NCBI GenBank assembly: GCA_964429675.1
Contig: CAYSDF010000014.1
Coordinates: forward strand, 1 to 19,100
Reading direction: 5' to 3'
Source: GWA2-44-9 sp964429675
Lineage (GTDB): Bacteria > Patescibacteriota > Minisyncoccia > 2-02-FULL-40-12 > GWA2-44-9
DNA length: 19,100 nucleotides
A program made the position numbers and the translations under genes. The notes under the pieces were generated by a model. That model was given only the letters and a program-made list of their open reading frames with translations, did not search any database and had not been told where the DNA came from. How positions within the stretch are numbered: position 1 is the first letter of the stretch; each line of letters opens with the position of its first letter. Below, one piece after another: positions 1 through 8,010 of the stretch.

Positions 1-137
1 TATGCCAGGTAGTAGAAGTTCCGAATGCCTGGCCAGGTAGTAGAAGTTGCTGTGGCAACCCTTACTGCCTGCTAGGCATCAGCAACTTTCACTACCCGGC
101 TGGCGGCTTAAATTAATCGGGACTTTCACTACCTGGT
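1..137 (+). repeat. trpS leader with nested inverted repeats
   Basis: The sequence CCAGGTAGTAGAAGTT occurs twice as a direct repeat (5-20 and 33-48). Two near-reverse-complement copies follow (80-99 and 121-136), the last ending one base before the trpS ATG. Transcribed, 33-52 can pair with 80-99 and 5-20 with 121-136, each with a few mismatches. A shorter hairpin GTTGC/GCAAC (46-50 with 55-59) competes with the 46-52/80-86 pairing, so alternative folds are possible. I see no T-box consensus and no run of Trp codons. It may be a regulatory leader or a mobile palindromic repeat. The region is cut on the left by the window start. Confidence 0.55.
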
Positions 138-1256
138 ATGACTAAAGTGTTTTCAGGGATACGGCCATCGGGTAAATTGCATTTAGGAAATTACCTGGGG
201 GCTATTAAGAATTGGATTGAATTACAGAATAACGATCCTTCGACCGGGCTCAGGACAAGCCAGGCTATTTTTGCTGTGGTTGACCTCCATGGTATCACCA
301 CCCCCTACGACCCCAAAACCTATCACCAGCAGGTCATGGACGTCATTATGGACTATCTAGCCGCCGGGGTAGACCCCGATAATCCGCCAGCTGGCGGACC
401 ACTCTTAATCCGCCAGTCCAAAGTTCCCCAGCATACCGAATTGGCTTGGATTTTTAATACTATTACTCCCGTCAGCTGGCTTGATAGATTACCCAATTAC
501 CGGGAAAAAGTTCAGCAAGTTGAAGATTCCGGCGGTGATAAAGCCAAGAGCTACCAAAACAATCTTTCCCTACTCGCCTACCCAGTCCTTATGGCATCGG
601 ATATTCTGCTATATAAATCAACACTGGTTCCTGTTGGCGAAGATCAGCTCCTACATCTAAATCTGGCCAACGAGATTGGCTCTAAGTTCAATCATGTATT
701 TGGCCTGCCCGGCCAGGGTGAAGTTTTTCCAAACGTGAAAGCTCACGTGGCTACAGGGGCAAGGATAATGTCCCTTCAGGATCCGACCAAAAAAATGTCC
801 AAAACCCCACACCAAGCTAATCCGCTGACCGCCAACAGAGGGGGCGGGCTTGGTACGGGGCAGGCTGGCGATGAGAACTGTATCTTCCTTGTTGATAGAC
901 CCGATGCAATCAGAGGCAAGATCAAAAGAGCTACAACTGATTCTGGAAAAGAAATACTATTTGATGAGGAAAAAAAGCCCGGCATATCTAATCTGATGAC
1001 CATTTACGCTCTTCTTGCTCCGGATATAAAAAACTTGAAACAAATTGAGGATATTTATTCAGGCAAATCCTATGTTGATTTCAAAAATGACCTGGCTGAA
1101 ATAGTGGTTGAGTTCCTAAGACCTTTTCAGGAAAAACGGAAAGAATTCGAAAAAGATTCAAAGCATGTCATGCAAATCCTTGAACGCTCCGAAGAAAGAG
1201 CCCGCAAACTTGCACAGAAGACTCTTGATGAGGTTAAGGAAAAGATGGGACTATAA
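138..1256 (+). CDS. trpS: Tryptophanyl-tRNA synthetase with three in-frame insertions
   Basis: Class I aminoacyl-tRNA synthetase that charges tRNA-Trp in the cytoplasm. The N-terminus is canonical for TrpRS: FSGIRPSG, then the HIGH-type motif HLGN at residues 15-18. The KMSKS motif appears as KMSKT at 219-223. At 372 aa it is about 40 residues longer than the usual 330-335. The excess falls in three places that look inserted: residues about 31-43, about 82-90 and about 230-246. The second is coded by a perfect 16-bp palindrome and the third is Gly-rich and just after KMSKT. The ATG at 138 is the first start after an in-frame stop at 114, and its N-terminus matches the family. There is no Shine-Dalgarno sequence. 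Transcription ends at the palindrome shared with the convergent phosphohexomutase gene. Confidence 0.97.
   Translation: MTKVFSGIRPSGKLHLGNYLGAIKNWIELQNNDPSTGLRTSQAIFAVVDLHGITTPYDPKTYHQQVMDVIMDYLAAGVDPDNPPAGGPLLIRQSKVPQHTELAWIFNTITPVSWLDRLPNYREKVQQVEDSGGDKAKSYQNNLSLLAYPVLMASDILLYKSTLVPVGEDQLLHLNLANEIGSKFNHVFGLPGQGEVFPNVKAHVATGARIMSLQDPTKKMSKTPHQANPLTANRGGGLGTGQAGDENCIFLVDRPDAIRGKIKRATTDSGKEILFDEEKKPGISNLMTIYALLAPDIKNLKQIEDIYSGKSYVDFKNDLAEIVVEFLRPFQEKRKEFEKDSKHVMQILERSEERARKLAQKTLDEVKEKMGL
383..398. repeat. 16-bp perfect palindrome inside trpS
   Basis: TCCGCCAGCTGGCGGA is identical to its reverse complement. It is read in frame as part of the codons for N-P-P-A-G-G, at a point where TrpRS proteins usually have no extra residues. 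The half-site GCTGGCGG also occurs in the trpS leader (about 99-106). Related GGCGG/CCGCC palindromic repeats occur at 7889-7940 and 19070-19096. Confidence 0.7.
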
Positions 1257-1260
1257 ACCA

Positions 1261-1294
1261 ATCAAAAACACCGCTAGCTAGCGGTGTTTTTGAT
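1261..1294. terminator. Bidirectional terminator, 34-bp perfect palindrome
   Basis: The 34 bases are fully self-complementary, with the centre between 1277 and 1278. The stem core ACACCGCTAGC is flanked by five A on the left and five T on the right, so a U-tract follows the hairpin on both strands. It serves trpS (+) and the phosphohexomutase (-). Read on the minus strand, its right half is also coding: it gives the last six residues I-K-N-T-A-S and the stop TAG of the mutase. Confidence 0.9.
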
Positions 1295-2629
1295 ATCAGC
1301 TGTGAGCTCATTGACCTTCTGCTCCATTAGTTCCTTGGTCTTGGCCTCAACTACTAGCCTTACTATAGGCTCAGTATTTGATGCCCGTAAATTAAACCAG
1401 AAGCCTTCCTTGTCCCACACATCAACTGAGATGCCATCCAGCCTGTCTATTTTTTCATTCTTATACTTATCTGTTAGTGCATCTATTATTTTGAGGGCCT
1501 CTTCCTTGCTGGCTATCTGTATATTTATTTCCCGCGATTTAAAATACTTTTGGAAAGACGCAATCAATTCCGCAATAGGCTTTTTCTGTTTGGCCATAAT
1601 ATCCAAAATTTTAAGCATTACCAAGATAGCAGACTCTGCATAATTCATTTCTTTGAAGAAAAAGTGGCCCGACAATTCCCCGCCTAGATCGATACTATGC
1701 TCTCGCATTTTCATCTTAATAAATGCATGGCCAGTCCGCGAAACAGTACCTTGGCTTGCCATCAGATCTTTAACCGATTTGGATATTCTTAAATCATAGG
1801 CAACTGTAGGATTTTTAAAGAAGCTTTTCGAGCTAAGATATATAAGCGCCAACAAGTATTCGGCATCAATTATATTACCCTTGCCGTCTATCATTACTAC
1901 CCTGTCTCCGTCTCCGTCAAAAGCTACGCCCAAATCGGCTTTTTCAGTGATAACTAAAGATATGAGGGCTTTTAAATTTTCAGCTTTTGATGTATCCGGC
2001 GACCGGCCAGGAAAAGTACCATCAATATTGAAAAAAAGGCGGGTTATCTTAATCGGAATTTGTTTAAGCAACGGCCCTAAAACCACTGGCGCCATGCCGT
2101 TACCAGCGTCGATAACTACTTTTAAATTTTCGGCTTTATCTTTTAGAATGCCTGATTTATCTAAAACTAAATTAATGTATTCCGAAACTAAATTCTTTTC
2201 CTTAATAGACCCCTTTTTACTAGATTCTAGATTCTCTACGTCGGCTATTTTCTTTATTTCCATAAGTCCATTCTCCGCACAAATTGGCATACTATTCATC
2301 CCTACTATCTTTAGCCCATTATATTCAGCCGGATTATGAGAGGCCGTGATCATCACTCCTCCATCGGCCTTTAGATTACTTACCGATAAATAAAAAAGCG
2401 GGGTCGTACATTGGCCGATATGTATGACATTACAACCCATGCTAATTATGCCTTCGACAAGTTTTTGCCTCAAAGACGGAGAAGATATCCTGGCATCTTC
2501 ACCCACTATTAGTATCCTGGCCTTAAGAAATATGGCTGTCGCTTGGCCAAGTTTAAAAGCACTCTCTTCATTGAGTTCTGTCGGATAAATACCCCTCACA
2601 TCATATGCCTTAAAAATATTGCTTTCCAT
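1274..2629 (-). CDS. Phosphomannomutase / phosphoglucomutase
   Basis: Alpha-D-phosphohexomutase that interconverts hexose 6-phosphate and hexose 1-phosphate, supplying the sugar-1-phosphate for NDP-sugar synthesis. All four family loops are present: the phosphoserine loop TASHNP (Ser97), the Mg-binding loop DGDGDR (238-243), the sugar-binding loop GELSGH (317-322) and the phosphate loop RASNTEP near residue 417. The length of 451 aa is normal for the bacterial PMM/PGM (ManB/AlgC-like) group. Mannose versus glucose preference cannot be read from these motifs. The start ATG at 2629 gives the usual N-terminus with KAYDVRG. The C-terminus is coded inside the terminator palindrome. A nucleotidyltransferase that could use its product lies 0.6 kb away on the other strand. 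Confidence 0.94.
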   Translation of the reverse strand: MESNIFKAYDVRGIYPTELNEESAFKLGQATAIFLKARILIVGEDARISSPSLRQKLVEGIISMGCNVIHIGQCTTPLFYLSVSNLKADGGVMITASHNPAEYNGLKIVGMNSMPICAENGLMEIKKIADVENLESSKKGSIKEKNLVSEYINLVLDKSGILKDKAENLKVVIDAGNGMAPVVLGPLLKQIPIKITRLFFNIDGTFPGRSPDTSKAENLKALISLVITEKADLGVAFDGDGDRVVMIDGKGNIIDAEYLLALIYLSSKSFFKNPTVAYDLRISKSVKDLMASQGTVSRTGHAFIKMKMREHSIDLGGELSGHFFFKEMNYAESAILVMLKILDIMAKQKKPIAELIASFQKYFKSREINIQIASKEEALKIIDALTDKYKNEKIDRLDGISVDVWDKEGFWFNLRASNTEPIVRLVVEAKTKELMEQKVNELTADIKNTAS

Positions 2630-2676
2630 GTAATTTTTAGTATACTATTTTCAGCACATAATTAAAAAGGGTGTTT

Positions 2677-3144
2677 ATGGGAGAACCAGGCGATCTCAGG
2701 GACGGAGCCTTTGTCATAATCCCCACAGTCCCTCGCTGCGACTCAGTTTTAATGGTCAAACATAACTACGGAGAAAAGCTGTGGTCCCTTCCTGGCGGCG
2801 GCGTAAAACAGAGCGAAATTGTTATTCACGCCGCAAAACGTGAAACAGCTGAAGAGACCGGGATTACCGATGTAGAGAAGTTCTGGCAGGTCGGGCAGTT
2901 TACCATGATGAAACGCTACGGCCTTATAACGCTTTTTGAAGCAGTTAAATGGTCTGGCGATCCTAGGCCTGATCAAAAAGAAATATCCGAATGCCAATTC
3001 TTTACATTGGACGAACTAGTGGCGATAAGCGACCAAGTATATCCTGCCCAGCTCAAGCTGGTTAAAATCTATATGAAATACAAGGGCCACCTAAGGCCTA
3101 TATATGGGAAACTGACTGATCCTCCGGTTATAGAATTGGAGTAA
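2677..3144 (+). CDS. Nudix hydrolase
   Basis: Small cytoplasmic hydrolase of nucleoside-diphosphate-linked substrates; the substrate is not predictable here. A full Nudix box spans residues 41-63: G41, E47, then R55-E56-T57-A58-E59-E60-T61-G62-I63, fitting GX5EX7REUXEEXGU. The metal-binding glutamates E56, E59 and E60 are present. Length from this start is 155 aa, typical of a single-domain member. I chose ATG 2677 over the in-frame GTG at 2671 because AAAAAGGG (2664-2671) sits at Shine-Dalgarno distance from it. The gene is divergent from the phosphohexomutase with only 47 bp between starts. It is followed at once by a hairpin terminator whose stem begins in the stop codon. Confidence 0.92.
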   Translation: MGEPGDLRDGAFVIIPTVPRCDSVLMVKHNYGEKLWSLPGGGVKQSEIVIHAAKRETAEETGITDVEKFWQVGQFTMMKRYGLITLFEAVKWSGDPRPDQKEISECQFFTLDELVAISDQVYPAQLKLVKIYMKYKGHLRPIYGKLTDPPVIELE

Positions 3145-3165
3145 AGGGAAAGGTTTCCCTTTTTT
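3143..3165 (+). terminator. Rho-independent terminator after the Nudix gene
   Basis: The stem AAAGGGAAA (3143-3151) pairs with TTTCCCTTT (3154-3162) around a 2-base loop, and a T-run continues to 3165. The first stem bases overlap the TAA stop codon (3142-3144). Confidence 0.8.
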
Positions 3166-3185
3166 AATTATTTCTAATGAGTTAA

Positions 3186-3199
3186 TATAAAATTTATAT
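3186..3199 (+). promoter_or_regulatory. Candidate -10 box of a leaderless gene
   Basis: TATAAAAT lies 6-13 bases upstream of the nucleotidyltransferase ATG at 3200, and no Shine-Dalgarno sequence lies between. If this is the -10 element, transcription would start at or next to the start codon. No clear -35 box is seen. Confidence 0.35.
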
Positions 3200-3883
3200 A
3201 TGGATGCAGTAATAATGGCTGCCGGTAAAGGAACTCGCTTGGGTAAGCTTACGAAAAAGACACCAAAGTCTCTGATCCAGGTTGCCGGTAAACCTATAAT
3301 TGAATACACCCTATCCTCGCTCCCGGACCAAATAAAAAAGGCCCACATTGTCGTGGGCTATTTAGGCAACCAGATCATCACCCACCTAGGAGATAAGCAC
3401 GGCCAGCTGGAAATTAACTACATACAGCAGAAGGACCTTCTGGGCACGGGGCATATATTGAACCTCCTAAAGCCGTTGATTAACAACAGATTTTTAATGC
3501 TCAATGGTGACGATATTTATTCTAAGAAGGAGCTGGAAGCTTTGATAAAACATTCCAAGGCCGTTGGACTATCAAAGAAGATCCCTCAACATAATAAATA
3601 TCTATCCATCAAGCTAGGCAAGAACAAAAATATCACAGAATTCTCCTATCCTACCGAAAAAGAAATGAAGAAAGGCGCCCTTTTAGCAACTGGAGCTTAT
3701 GTCTTGGACGATAATATTTTTAAATACAAGCCTTTTAAACTAAAAAATGGCGAATACAGTCTGCCTCGTACAATACTTAAAATGCTGAGCAAGCACACCA
3801 TCAAAGGAATCCAAATGAGAAAATGGATCCAGATTAATTATCCTGAAGATATAAAAGAGGCGGAAAAAACTTTAAACAAATAA
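3200..3883 (+). CDS. Sugar-phosphate nucleotidyltransferase
   Basis: Member of the NTP_transferase family (GT-A-like Rossmann fold) that couples an NTP to a sugar 1-phosphate with release of pyrophosphate. The signature loop AAGKGTRL (residues 7-14) is followed by the lysine of TPKSL (21-25). Next comes VAGKPIIEYTL, and then LNGDD near residue 100 as the likely metal-binding Asp. At 227 aa it is a catalytic domain only, with no left-handed beta-helix acetyltransferase domain of the GlmU type. UTP-glucose, GTP-mannose and related specificities are all possible. The phosphohexomutase at 1274-2629 could supply its substrate, which is an inference from proximity. There is no ribosome-binding site, and a TATAAAAT box close to the ATG suggests a leaderless message. 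It converges on the receiver gene. Confidence 0.88.
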   Translation: MDAVIMAAGKGTRLGKLTKKTPKSLIQVAGKPIIEYTLSSLPDQIKKAHIVVGYLGNQIITHLGDKHGQLEINYIQQKDLLGTGHILNLLKPLINNRFLMLNGDDIYSKKELEALIKHSKAVGLSKKIPQHNKYLSIKLGKNKNITEFSYPTEKEMKKGALLATGAYVLDDNIFKYKPFKLKNGEYSLPRTILKMLSKHTIKGIQMRKWIQINYPEDIKEAEKTLNK

Positions 3884-3901
3884 TATGCCGTTATCCGTCA
3901 A

Positions 3902-3928
3902 CACACTCATAATACTGTCCGACCTTTT
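3902..3928 (-). repeat. Three-copy intergenic element, copy A
   Basis: Read on the minus strand this is AAAAGGTCGG followed by ACAGTATTATGAGTGTG. It matches copy B (7807-7835) at 22 of 27 positions. It lies between the convergent nucleotidyltransferase and receiver genes, where no terminator hairpin is visible. Confidence 0.5.
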
Positions 3929-3930
3929 GG

Positions 3931-4302
3931 CTAAATCCGAGATTCGTACTTCTTAGCCTTATCTACTATTTCGCTCATCGGATGTTGGGTTTTGATAAAG
4001 TAATCCTTAGCTCCCAATGCCAAAGCTTTTTTAACATCTTCGTCTCCGCCTAAATTAGACAAAACAATAATCGGGAGGTCTTTGAGCGCTGGATCTTTTT
4101 TAACATCTTCCAAGACCGAAAAACCGTTCTTTTTTGTCATAAGTAGATCAAGTAAGACTAAATTAAAGCTATCCCTCGCCAGAACTTGCATAACTTCTTC
4201 GCCATTGCTTGCAGTTGAGACTTCCCAGCCTTCATCTTCGAATCTGTCTTTCAGTACATCCAGCAGAATCTCCTCGTCTTCCCCGATTAATATTTTTTTC
4301 AC
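3931..4302 (-). CDS. Stand-alone response-regulator receiver (second of pair)
   Basis: CheY-like receiver domain with no output domain (123 aa). The acidic pair is E8-D9, the phospho-acceptor is D52 (LVLLDLLM), the switch residue is S82 and the conserved lysine is K104 (FIKT). It begins with GTG at 4302, 15 bases after the stop of the other receiver gene, so it is the last gene of the PAS-kinase-receiver-receiver set. Like that neighbour it probably passes the signal by protein contact or phosphotransfer, since no DNA-binding or enzymatic domain is attached. The two receivers share the positions of all key residues and look like tandem duplicates that have diverged. No Shine-Dalgarno sequence is present. 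Confidence 0.93.
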   Translation of the reverse strand: MKKILIGEDEEILLDVLKDRFEDEGWEVSTASNGEEVMQVLARDSFNLVLLDLLMTKKNGFSVLEDVKKDPALKDLPIIVLSNLGGDEDVKKALALGAKDYFIKTQHPMSEIVDKAKKYESRI

Positions 4303-4317
4303 AAATTTAATTACTTA

Positions 4318-4686
4318 TTATTCCTTGATTAGGTCTTTGATTTTACTTACAACATCAGTCAAACTTATCTTAGTCTTGATAAAATAGTAGGATACACCAT
4401 AATCTACTATTTCTTGCAGTCTTTTGTCGTCATCGACGTTTGTCAGAATGATTACCGGTACACTCTTGCCCCAATCGTCATCTCTAAGTTTTTTTAGCAC
4501 ATCCACCCCGTCAACTTTTGGCATTAAGATGTCCAAAAGAATAATATCGGGATGCTCTCTTAAGGCCAACGCAAGAGCTTCTTCTCCATCAGCAGCTTCT
4601 ATAGCTAAAAACCCGCCCTGGCTAATAGTGTCAACAAGTACTCCTCGCAATGCGATCTCATCTTCTGCAATTAATATTTTTTTCAT
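4318..4686 (-). CDS. Stand-alone response-regulator receiver (first of pair)
   Basis: CheY-like receiver domain of 122 aa with no effector domain. It shows the acidic pair E8-D9, the phospho-acceptor D52 within IILLDILMP, T82 at the switch position and K104 in YFIKT. Its start lies 9 bases after the histidine kinase stop, so the two are almost certainly co-transcribed and it is the likeliest direct partner of that kinase. The MPxxDG loop (55-60) is conventional here, whereas the other receiver has MTKKNG. The ATG at 4686 follows an AT-rich stretch without a Shine-Dalgarno sequence, so translation may depend on coupling to the kinase gene. Confidence 0.94.
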   Translation of the reverse strand: MKKILIAEDEIALRGVLVDTISQGGFLAIEAADGEEALALALREHPDIILLDILMPKVDGVDVLKKLRDDDWGKSVPVIILTNVDDDKRLQEIVDYGVSYYFIKTKISLTDVVSKIKDLIKE

Positions 4687-4695
4687 AAATTTTAT

Positions 4696-6174
<1,479 letters not shown>

Positions 6175-6200
6175 AAAATAAAAAGCGACAGTTATTTTGG

Positions 6201-6764
6201 CTATTTATTCAAATCCTTGATTTGCTTTTTGAGTTCCACCATTTTTACCTCCCTCCCGATCATAGTTTTATTTAAAATTTCTAACTCTTTAATTCTGGCC
6301 GCGAGATCTTTTGTCCTTTGGTCGACCTTTACCGCAAGCTCCTTGGCATGATCGGCTAATTTTCCCTCAAGCTCCTTCCTGGTAGTAATGTCCTCCATGG
6401 CAAGTATTATTAATTGTACCGAGTCTATCTGTTTGGCATTTAACACTATAGTTTTTTTTCCGATTGTTTCAAAAGTATGCGTAACTTGATAGTCTCTTAC
6501 CTCTTTTTTCTCCGGTAAAATTTCCTCCAGCAACTTCTTGAGTTCAGAAATATTCCATTGACCGTTTCCCAATTCATAAAGAAGTTTGCCCTCAGTTTCC
6601 TCTAATGAAACCTTAAAGTTTCTGTAAAAAGTCGGATTCGCTCCGACTACCCGAAGATTGGCATCAAGCATCAAGAAAGATTCCCTGGCAACGTCTACCA
6701 GCGTCTTCATGTAATGCAAGGCTACCTCTTTCGATTCATCTTGAATAACTTTGTTTTTTTCCAT
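6201..6764 (-). CDS. PAS-domain sensory protein without kinase domain
   Basis: A 187-aa soluble protein. Residues about 18-132 form a PAS domain (RESFLMLDANLRVVGANPTF at the N-terminal end, LAMEDITTRKELE at the PAC end). It has the LYELGNGQW segment known from PAS domains that precede kinases. Residues about 133-187 are a charged coiled coil that ends the protein, with no HisKA or ATPase part. The kinase gene starts 26 bases downstream in a different frame and itself begins with a coiled coil. The pair may therefore be a split sensor whose halves associate through coiled coils (inference). No Shine-Dalgarno sequence precedes the ATG. The ligand is unknown. Confidence 0.88.
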   Translation of the reverse strand: MEKNKVIQDESKEVALHYMKTLVDVARESFLMLDANLRVVGANPTFYRNFKVSLEETEGKLLYELGNGQWNISELKKLLEEILPEKKEVRDYQVTHTFETIGKKTIVLNAKQIDSVQLIILAMEDITTRKELEGKLADHAKELAVKVDQRTKDLAARIKELEILNKTMIGREVKMVELKKQIKDLNK

Positions 6765-6791
6765 ATTTTATTAATTAATTCTTAATGCCGT

Positions 6792-7151
6792 TTATTTCTC
6801 TTGATTTTCAAGCTTAGCTGCGGCCTCCGGGGTTGACACAGTCTTGCTCATCAGAAAAAGACGAACAATTGCGATGGCAATTATCCAATATACCAACATC
6901 GCCAGAAGGGTCGTCCATTCAAAAATACTACCCGCAATCTGAGTCATGCGGAAAACAGTAAGAAATGGGGCGGCAAAAACATAGGTTATCCCATAGATGA
7001 AACTGCTAAAGCCCGCATCGGGATTTGCTCCCATCAGTTTGAGTACAAAACGAAAAGCCAGCAACACTTCGAGAATAGAAAGAATATACCAAACGATTTG
7101 AGTGCCCCTAAATAATGGTTTAGTCGTAGGAGATGTATATGATGAATCCAT
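6792..7151 (-). CDS. YggT-family membrane protein
   Basis: Small integral membrane protein of 119 aa. Hydrophobic segments lie at about 17-40, 50-68 and 76-100, and the first contains VWYILSILEVLLAFRFVLKL, the characteristic YggT-type helix. The family is widespread and has been linked loosely to cell-envelope processes and osmotic tolerance, without a defined biochemical activity. The C-terminal 15 residues are hydrophilic and probably cytoplasmic. It is transcribed in the same direction as the signalling genes, 27 bases upstream of the PAS gene, and as the GlsB-like gene 40 bases before it. The upstream spacer is AT-rich and has no ribosome-binding site. Confidence 0.82.
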   Translation of the reverse strand: MDSSYTSPTTKPLFRGTQIVWYILSILEVLLAFRFVLKLMGANPDAGFSSFIYGITYVFAAPFLTVFRMTQIAGSIFEWTTLLAMLVYWIIAIAIVRLFLMSKTVSTPEAAAKLENQEK

Positions 7152-7191
7152 AATAGTAAATGTTAATTAATATTTATTTAAACTTTTCAAC

Positions 7192-7434
7192 TTAACGATG
7201 CAGCGCCCTGACAATGGCGATGAGTACACATGCCCCGAGTAATGCAACAAGAAAACCGTAGAGACTAAAGGTGCCTACTCCGCCTTGTCCAAGAAGACTC
7301 ATGATAAATCCTCCCAAAATAGCTCCCACGATACCGACAACAATGTCCCAAATTAATCCCCCGCCGCCGCCCATAACCAGGGACGCTACCCAACCGACTA
7401 ATGCGCCAAATACTATCCATAAAATAATTCCCAT
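7192..7434 (-). CDS. GlsB/YeaQ/YmgE family membrane protein
   Basis: An 80-aa protein with three Gly-rich hydrophobic segments (about 2-22, 27-48 and 56-76). The family pattern is clear: WIVFGALVGWVASL, then a glycine run, DIVVGIVGAILGGF and the LLG...G turn. The family carries the name transglycosylase-associated protein, and its members are often stress-induced, but no enzymatic role is established. Both ends match the usual family length. An 11-bp perfect hairpin lies 13 bases upstream of the ATG. The gene sits between two other small membrane protein genes on the same strand. Confidence 0.88.
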   Translation of the reverse strand: MGIILWIVFGALVGWVASLVMGGGGGLIWDIVVGIVGAILGGFIMSLLGQGGVGTFSLYGFLVALLGACVLIAIVRALHR

Positions 7435-7447
7435 ATATTATTTCGCA

Positions 7448-7477
7448 GCCTAATAGCTTAAATTATAGCTATTAGGC
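7448..7477 (-). promoter_or_regulatory. Hairpin in the leader of the GlsB-like gene
   Basis: GCCTAATAGCT (7448-7458) and AGCTATTAGGC (7467-7477) are perfect inverted repeats with an 8-base loop. On the minus strand the hairpin is followed by TGCGAAATAATAT and then the ATG at 7434, with no U-tract. It is therefore more likely a leader structure or operator than a terminator for the upstream PLDc_N gene. Confidence 0.5.
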
Positions 7478-7525
7478 TAATTAATGTTATTTTTATTCTT
7501 AAAAAATCGACCCCTGCTACATACC

Positions 7526-7732
7526 TTACTTCTGGAAATCCTGAGGCAAATGCATATCTTTCTGCCTGGCAACAAGATAGTACACTATTGTACCCACTAG
7601 CGGGAACGCTAGACAAACTAGCCCCCACACCAACTTCCAACCCATACTCTTATTGGCTCTTATGATATCCAATAGAGCCCAGATAAAAACGACTAACCAG
7701 ACAATGTAGAAAACAAATTTAAGTAATGACAT
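7526..7732 (-). CDS. PLDc_N-domain small membrane protein
   Basis: A 68-aa protein with two membrane helices (about 4-24 and 34-54) joined by a short polar loop, DIIRANKSMGWKLVW. This is the pattern of the phospholipase D nuclease N-terminal (PLDc_N) domain, which occurs alone in many small proteins and has no catalytic residues. The segment FPLVGTIVYYLVAR and the charged tail fit the family well. The role is unknown, and it may be an envelope or stress protein like its two downstream neighbours. TATAGT (7752-7747 on the minus strand) could be a -10 box giving a very short leader; no good -35 is visible. Confidence 0.75.
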   Translation of the reverse strand: MSLLKFVFYIVWLVVFIWALLDIIRANKSMGWKLVWGLVCLAFPLVGTIVYYLVARQKDMHLPQDFQK

Positions 7733-7806
7733 AGTCTAACGGTACCACTATAACTTGCCTTGAGCAAGCCGGCCTAAAATGCTAAATTAGCACAATGCTT
7801 TCTCTA

Positions 7807-7835
7807 GGCACACTCCGAACACTATCCAACCTTTT
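7807..7835 (-). repeat. Three-copy intergenic element, copy B
   Basis: On the minus strand it reads AAAAGGTTGGATA followed by GTGTTCGGAGTGTGCC. It matches copy A at 22 of 27 positions and copy C (11205-11233) at 23 of 29. Further upstream on the same strand, AACGAG and ATTAGTTT also have counterparts near copy C in the same order, so the element may be longer than its core. Confidence 0.55.
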
Positions 7836-7894
7836 ACCCCTCCAAAACTAATCCCCTTCTCGTTTACTATCAAGCTCCCAAAGCCAAATTGGCG

Positions 7895-7940
7895 GACTTC
7901 GTCTCGCCGTAGGCTATGACTTCGTCCTGCCGAAGGCGGA
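7895..7940. repeat. Tandem 23-bp repeat, two units
   Basis: Units 7895-7917 and 7918-7940 share GACTTCGT and match at about 18 of 23 positions. The flanks GGCGGA and GGCGGACAATT resemble the GGCGGA palindrome halves found elsewhere in the window. It is intergenic and looks like dispersed repeat DNA. Confidence 0.6.
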
Positions 7941-7965
7941 CAATTCCTCGAACTCATTTTTAAAC

Positions 7966-7990
7966 TAAAAAGCCCCGCCTTGGCGGGGCT
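7966..7990 (-). terminator. Rho-independent terminator of the hypothetical gene
   Basis: AGCCCCGCC (7971-7979) and GGCGGGGCT (7982-7990) form a 9-bp GC-rich stem with a 2-base loop. On the minus strand it is followed by TTTTT (7970-7966). It lies 20 bases past the stop of the gene at 8011-8700. Confidence 0.9.
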
Positions 7991-8010
7991 GAATTAACAC
8001 GTATCGCTCT

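Larger units (their letters stand above)
7733..8010. other. 278-bp intergenic region with several repeats
   Basis: No gene is visible here. It holds two small hairpins (CTTGC/GCAAG at 7754-7768 and TGCTAA/TTAGCA at 7780-7792), copy B of the three-copy element (7807-7835), a 23-bp tandem repeat (7895-7940) and the terminator of the upstream minus-strand gene (7966-7990). Bases 7836-7890 show nothing I recognise. Confidence 0.7.

Noticed and set aside
1..137. T-box riboswitch or Trp attenuator in front of trpS
   Set aside because: There is no T-box consensus, no specifier loop that I can place, and no leader peptide with Trp codons. The short frame 2-40 codes for no Trp.
7448..7477. Terminator of the PLDc_N gene
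   Set aside because: The stem is AT-rich and not followed by T bases on the minus strand, and it lies just before the next start codon.
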